64,000 bases of DNA from Aphrocallistes beatrix (Eukaryota; Porifera; Hexactinellida; Sceptrulophora; Aphrocallistidae): assembly GCA_963281255.1 (NCBI GenBank), contig OY725496.1, positions 3,162,001-3,226,000 on the forward strand. Direction: 5' to 3'. The notes under the pieces are model-generated. The model was not told where the DNA came from, ran no database searches, and saw only the letters and a program-made list of their open reading frames with translations. Shown piece after piece: positions 38,601 to 45,358 of this stretch. The stretch's first letter is position 1; each line of letters starts with the position of its first letter. A program made the position numbers and the translations under genes.

Positions 38601-41600
38601 AGACGTTAACATTAACCAAAACAGAGTGTTCGTAGCTGATAACAGCGATGCACAGAATGTACACATCTTCTCTAAGACAGGAGATCTGCTCAGTAGCATC
38701 ATAAGCTTAGGCAATAAGACTGAAACAATATTCCTATGCTTCGACAAGTTCAACAACATCCTAATCTCCCATGGCAGTGCCAACAAAATACACATCTATA
38801 CGATAGAAGGTCAGCTGATCCATTCTATTTCTTGCGTTCCTCAAAATGTACCCAATGCAAAATACACACCTACTGGCGTTGAAATAACACAAGACAACAA
38901 AATCATTATCGTAGATTTCACAAGCGATATGATTGTAATGTACGTGCATTAGATACTAGAGTGGGAGCTTGAAGATTACAGCCTATTTTACTATGTAGCC
39001 ATTTCCATATAGATGTTAGTGGATTGAATGTTTGATGTGTTGTTTGAATAAATGCCCAGCCCCACCACATACAGGTTGTACCAAAACCGGTTTAAGATAG
39101 TAAAATTTTTTGCATTTTACATGAATTAAAACCAGCAGTAATAGAAAGATTAATGTACTAAGGGCATTCAAAAAGTTCTCATCACATATCTGTATCTCAA
39201 ATGATAGTGAAAATAGGATATTTTCAATTTGTCCATTGTATTCCTTAGGGGATCAGCTTCCAATTTATATATTGGTTTATTTTAAAAGGACAATTATTGT
39301 GGTTCCTACATTAGATTTTTTGTGCATCGGTTTAAGGTAGTCCCTTTGAACGTGATTTTTGGGGTTCCTTTTGATATATTTCAGTTCTGAGCAAATTTAG
39401 ATTAAAACTGATCCCTCCATCGAATTCTACGCATCAACTATCATATAGATTGAATTCTCTGAAGTATTATAGTTTGAGGCTGAGGGAATACTATGTTTTG
39501 AAGTGGTTTACTACCATTTTTGTCCCACTTTTTGAGTGGCGAAAATTGACAAAAAATCCACTAAAAGTAGCATGATATTTTTTCAACACGAGCAATACTA
39601 TTGAACACCTCCCGTTTACTTTTTCACATTGGTTCTTAATTATTTAACCTTTTAATGACCTTATTCTACGATTTTCACAACTTTTATTCTCCAAATTTAG
39701 TTTTAAGCCATTTTCAATGGGGAGATTCCAACTTTTCGACACTACCCTAAACCGATGCACAAAAAATCTAATATAGGAACCACAATAATTGTCCTTTTAA
39801 AATAAACCAATATATAAATTGGAAGCTGATCCCCTAAGGAATACAATGGACAAATTGAAAATATCCTATTTTCACTATCATTTGAGATACAGATATGTGA
39901 TGAGAACTTTTTGAATGCCCTTAGTAGGTAAAATGACTGAGATATACTTGGTGTTCAGTACAGCTTCGAAACTAATGGATTACCTGGTACTAGTTTCGAA
40001 GAAATGCAATAAAGTGTCCTATAAAATGCTATGTTTGACACGGGGGTACTTTCTTATTTGTGCGTTAGTACCCATTGCATATATTGATTCACTAGATTCT
40101 TAGATCTCGAAAGTCTTGTTGCGTCCTAATAAGTCGTCCCCGGGTGATCGCCTACCTGCTCTCTACCGTTTTTTAGATAGTTGCATCATTTTAGATAGTT
40201 GCATCATATGTGAGGTATAATAATATACACACTATTAAAATTTTAGCCTTCTATTACCTAAAATGGCTGAGTTATGGTCGAAAAACTGAAATTTCTAATT
40301 ATAAAAAAGGTGACAATGACATCATAATTCCATGATGAGCCGACATTTTCGTCTGAGCTCAGAACTTAGTGGAGCCATAGCCAAAAAACTCCCACATGCC
40401 AAAAATCAGCTTTCTGCGCCTGGCAGTTTCTTCAATCAATTCGTTACAGATATACGTATACACTGCCTGAACAAAGGTATTCGTACACCCCATAATTCCC
40501 CATACAAATAGTTATAATACTGATTTATTTAGCGTTTTAAGAATATTTAATTTGTGGGAGATACACTTAATTTGACTTCAAATTCGAATTCTCCATACTC
40601 AAATTACCCCTTTATAAGTTTTCAACTTAATTACTCTTCTTCATGATTAAGTATTTTCAACATTTGCTTTCCTATACCACATTTCGCGAGTGATCACCAT
40701 TGTATATGATGGCATCGGTGGTATGAGGTGGCACAGTTTGAAAATGTTTATCCTTGTGGGAGTGTAAACAAGTTGAAAGATTAAAAAGTGAGTAATTCGA
40801 ATATGGAGAATTCGGATTTGAAGTTAAATTAAGCGTATCTAATACCAATTAAATACCTTGACTCGCTAAATAAATCTGTATTATAACTATTTGTATGGGG
40901 AATTATGGGGTGTACGAATACTTTTGTTCAGGCAGTGTATATATATACATTAATCTAGTTTTAATAGTAAGGATATATAATATGTATATATATATATCAT
41001 AGACTACTTCAATATATTGAAGTAGTCTATGAGTCGGAGGTACACGGGTTGAAAAAGGTTGGAAAACACTGTCGAAGATTAAAGTTTCTTGCTTCCTAGT
41101 ATAGTAACTGCTCCCAAACTAGTAATGGTTTATTTAGATTTTGAATGCTGAACAATGTTCACATATTTCATGTTACTTCTTGCTTTCATATTCTTATGTT
41201 AAATTATGACTGAATCACGATATTTACTCTAACTGAAATCAAATTAACAAAATAAGAAGGAGGCTGTTATGTGGACAATTTCAAGAAATATAATATGAGA
41301 AGGACAGTTATCAATGAACATTAACACCTTTCGTGTTTTCAATTTGCTATTGAACTTCTTTAGGACAGTTGAAAATAGTTGAGCGGTCATCCAACCCTTC
41401 TTGGACGAAGCATAGTCCAGAGGAGCTGTTGCTCTCCTTCCTTGAACCATGGGCCATCTTGGTTTGGCAGCAGTGCCAATACAGAGGAGTGGCATTTTTC
41501 ACCATCCATTGAACACCCAACAAGGAGTGTGACGCGAGATTTGTTGGCTTTACGCCCACGTATTTTCTCCTCTTGGGGGCCGACAAATGTCTTACCACTG

Positions 41601-44600
41601 GACATTCTCCAGAAAAGAGCAGTTTCGTCCATATTGTATATATCACGAAGATGATATTTTACTAGGATCGGCTGAATGGCCACCAACCACTCGCTAAAAT
41701 CAGGGCAGTCAGCGGATTCTCCATGTGGTCTCACATATTTGATTCCATGGCGTTCTCTCCATCTTTGAACCCACGACTCATTCAAAGCGCCTCCCTCAAT
41801 CCCTAGTCTCAAGGCAATTCTTTCTGCTGCTTGAAGAATGGTCGAATTATTCAGCTCCTTATTATTGGCACGCATGTTGACGAACCAAGTTAGAAGGGGT
41901 TCATCAGCTTCCTTGTACTTCTCAGGTCCTTTCAATTATTTTCTTTTACTGTCAGGCTCATTAAGATACTTTGCAACAATTTTGTCTTTCTGTTTGAGAA
42001 TGTAAATAACAGAGGGTATTGTGATACCAAAAATTTTCGCAAGTTCCGCCTTGGTGCTACGTTGATGGGGAGGGGCATCGAAGAGCATGACAAGACGATA
42101 TTTCTCTTTAAGTGTTAGCCGTACATTTTTCTGAGCCATATTTAAATAGCCAATGTAAGCTAACAAGACTAAAACGTTTAGTTAGAAAAAAACCGATAGT
42201 TTGAGTTAGAATAAACCGATAGTTTAAATAAACTGAGTTAGAATAAACCGATAGTTTAAATAAACTGAGTTAGAATAAACCGAAAGTTTGAGTTAGAATA
42301 AACCGAGTTAGAATAAACCGATAGTTTAAATAAACTGAGTTAGAATAAACCGAAAGTTTGAGTTAGAATAAACCGAGTTAGAATAAACCGATAGTTTGAG
42401 TTAGAATAAACTATTAGTTTAAATAAACCGAGTTAGAATAAACCGATGGAAAATACTAGTCAATTAGGAATTTCTTACACCATAAATAGTTTGAATAAAC
42501 CGATAAGTTAGAACAGGGCTGTCCAACTATATTTACTTCGGGCCGCAACTGCTTCATACCATTTAGTGGCGGGCCGCACAAAGCAAGGCCGCGGGCCACC
42601 TGTTGGACAGCGCTGAGTTAGAAAAAACCGATGAAAATTAAGTATAATAACTAATTGAATAATATGTGCATTAAAAAATCGTTAGAAAAAACCGATAGTT
42701 AGAAAACCCGGTGTTAGAAAAACCCGGTTTCGACTGTATATAATAAGTACTATTTAAATATTATTAGTATTGAAGTTAAATATAAATAGTATTATTAACA
42801 GTTAAAGGAAAATAGTATTAGACAGAGGTATTCCGAATCGAAATACCTAAACATGTTCTATGTTTCATTATAACAATTCTTTAGAGAGTAATAAGGAAAA
42901 TAGTATTAGACACAGTTTTAGCTACGTCATACTTTCTAATAAAGTATATCTAATATACTACCTACTTGCCTAAGTCGATCGATGTCTAAGGATATGTCAA
43001 AAATATGTAAGGTCTGCTGTACTTAAGTACTTTGCTAAAATACTTAAAATTTCAAGTACTTTCCAAGAACTTTCCAAGAACTTCCATTGTGCACTGGTCA
43101 TCAAAAGTAACTTGCATATTCTTGCCGAATATTAATAAGTTAAGTAATGAATAGTATTGTCCTTTTATCTTTACAGTTGTGTCAGTCTAAACAATTGAAT
43201 CATGGTACATACTTAGTATATTTATCTAAATGTACATAAATATAATCAAATTGAAATTGGTAATAAAAGTACTTGTACTTGTACTTAAGTACTCTTGAAT
43301 GTACTTACTTTCAAAAATACTTGAACCCAACCCTGAGTTAGAATAAGGTGAGAAATGTTGATAGAATAAGGTTGGTTGCTAGGGAGAGATAAGTGCTGTA
43401 GTTAAGGATGACGATAAGTAATTTAAATGGGAACCGTGGACTATCCGAGTGTTTTAAGATGTGAACCAAAGTTGCTAGCGAGCGAATTAGAGGAATTTAG
43501 TGGAATTAATGGAAAGAGTTGATAGGGACGCTTTATATATATAGGTTGACTAATTCATGAATTAATGAATAATTCGAATAATTCATAATTCATCAAGCCT
43601 GAGAAGAATTATTCAAAATTGAAAGTTTTTGCAACAAAATATCATGAATTATATGAATGAATCTTTCGAATAATTCTTAATTCAGGATTCAGAATCATTC
43701 GAATAATTCATATTTCCTGAATTATGAATAATTCCTAATTCAGGAATTATGAATTATTCGAATTATTCATTAATTCATGAATTAGTCAACTTAGCTTATG
43801 TATGATTGACTAATTCATGCTTGAATTATGAATTATTCGAATAATTCATAATTCTTTGCCATTTTTAATGAATTAGTCAACTTAGAATTATTACAAGCGC
43901 GCTTCGCTGGCTTGCGCTGCGCGGCTGGCTGACACTTTGTGTCCGCCGGAGGCCTGGGCTCACAATGAGTAATTATAAGGGAGATAACATCTCTAAATAT
44001 GTTTGTCTTACTGTTATAATCGATATCACTCGAAAAATAATCGAATTTGTCAATTTTTTAATTCTTGATGAGTAATGAGTCATTTTTGAAGAAAGTTTTA
44101 TCATATTTGAGATATATTAATTACACATTATATTAAGATTTCAGCCTTCTATTACCTAAAATGACTGAGTCATAGTCGAAAAACTGAAATTTCTAATTGT
44201 AAAAAGTTGACAATGACGTCATAATTCCATGATGAGTCGACATTGTCGTCTGAGGTCAGTACTTAGTGGAGCCATAGCCAAAAGCCTCCCACATACCAAA
44301 AATCAGCTTTCTGTGCTTGGCAGTTTCTTCAATCAATCCGTTACATATACAGTCGACTCCGCTTAATAGGGTCACATCGGTCAGAGGACATTTTGCCCCG
44401 ATTAAGCGGAGAACCCTATTAACCGAAAATATTTTGTATTAGCTTCTATGTATGAGTGCTATTCCGGTCCTTCCAAAAGTGGCCCGATTAAGCGGTTGAC
44501 CCGATTAAACAGTGACCCTATTAAGCGGAGTCGACTGTATATATATATATATATATACAGGGTGGCCCATAAGTTCTGTCCCAAGCTTCATTAGGTATAA

Positions 44601-45315
44601 AATTTTTTATACTCAAACAGTCTTAGTTATTATGATCTTTAGAGATTGTAATTCGAATACTTTCAACGATTTAAAAAGATTTTTCGAGTTTGAGACCTAG
44701 AACTGTGTTTTGTATAGTGAGTTTGGTGAATAAAAAATGTGTCCTGGCTCGCAGCGAAAATCGCAAATCAGGTCCCGCTGCTTCTGTATAAATTGTCTAC
44801 ATAATCGATGTTCCATGACGATTCCTTTCATTCACCATAGAAATATTTCACGAATCCACTGAATTCATTTTCAGAAATAAGAAAAAGTTATTCATTCGCA
44901 GTTCAAATTAGGTATATTTTGCAAAATTCCCTAAAATGGCATTTTTTTTCACATCACAACAAAATCTGATCCAATTTGTCCTCAAAATGCACTGATCTTC
45001 ATATCGTATATTTCTACAAATTTAGAGTGTTCGAGGAAAATGTGAGAGCTATTTTTTCCGAGAATTTGAAGACTCTAGAAAGATAATTCGAAAAGCAGTG
45101 GCCTCTGATTCGCGATTTTCGCTGCGAGCCAGGACACGTTTTTTATTCACCAAACTTACCGTACAAAACACAGTTCTAGGTCTCAGACTCGAAAAATCTT
45201 TTTAAATCATTGAAAGTATTCGAATTACAATCTCTAAAGGCAATAATAACTAATATTGTTTGAGTATAAGAAATTTTATACCTAATAAAGCTTGGGACAG
45301 AACTTATGAGCCACC

Positions 45316-45358
<43 letters not shown>

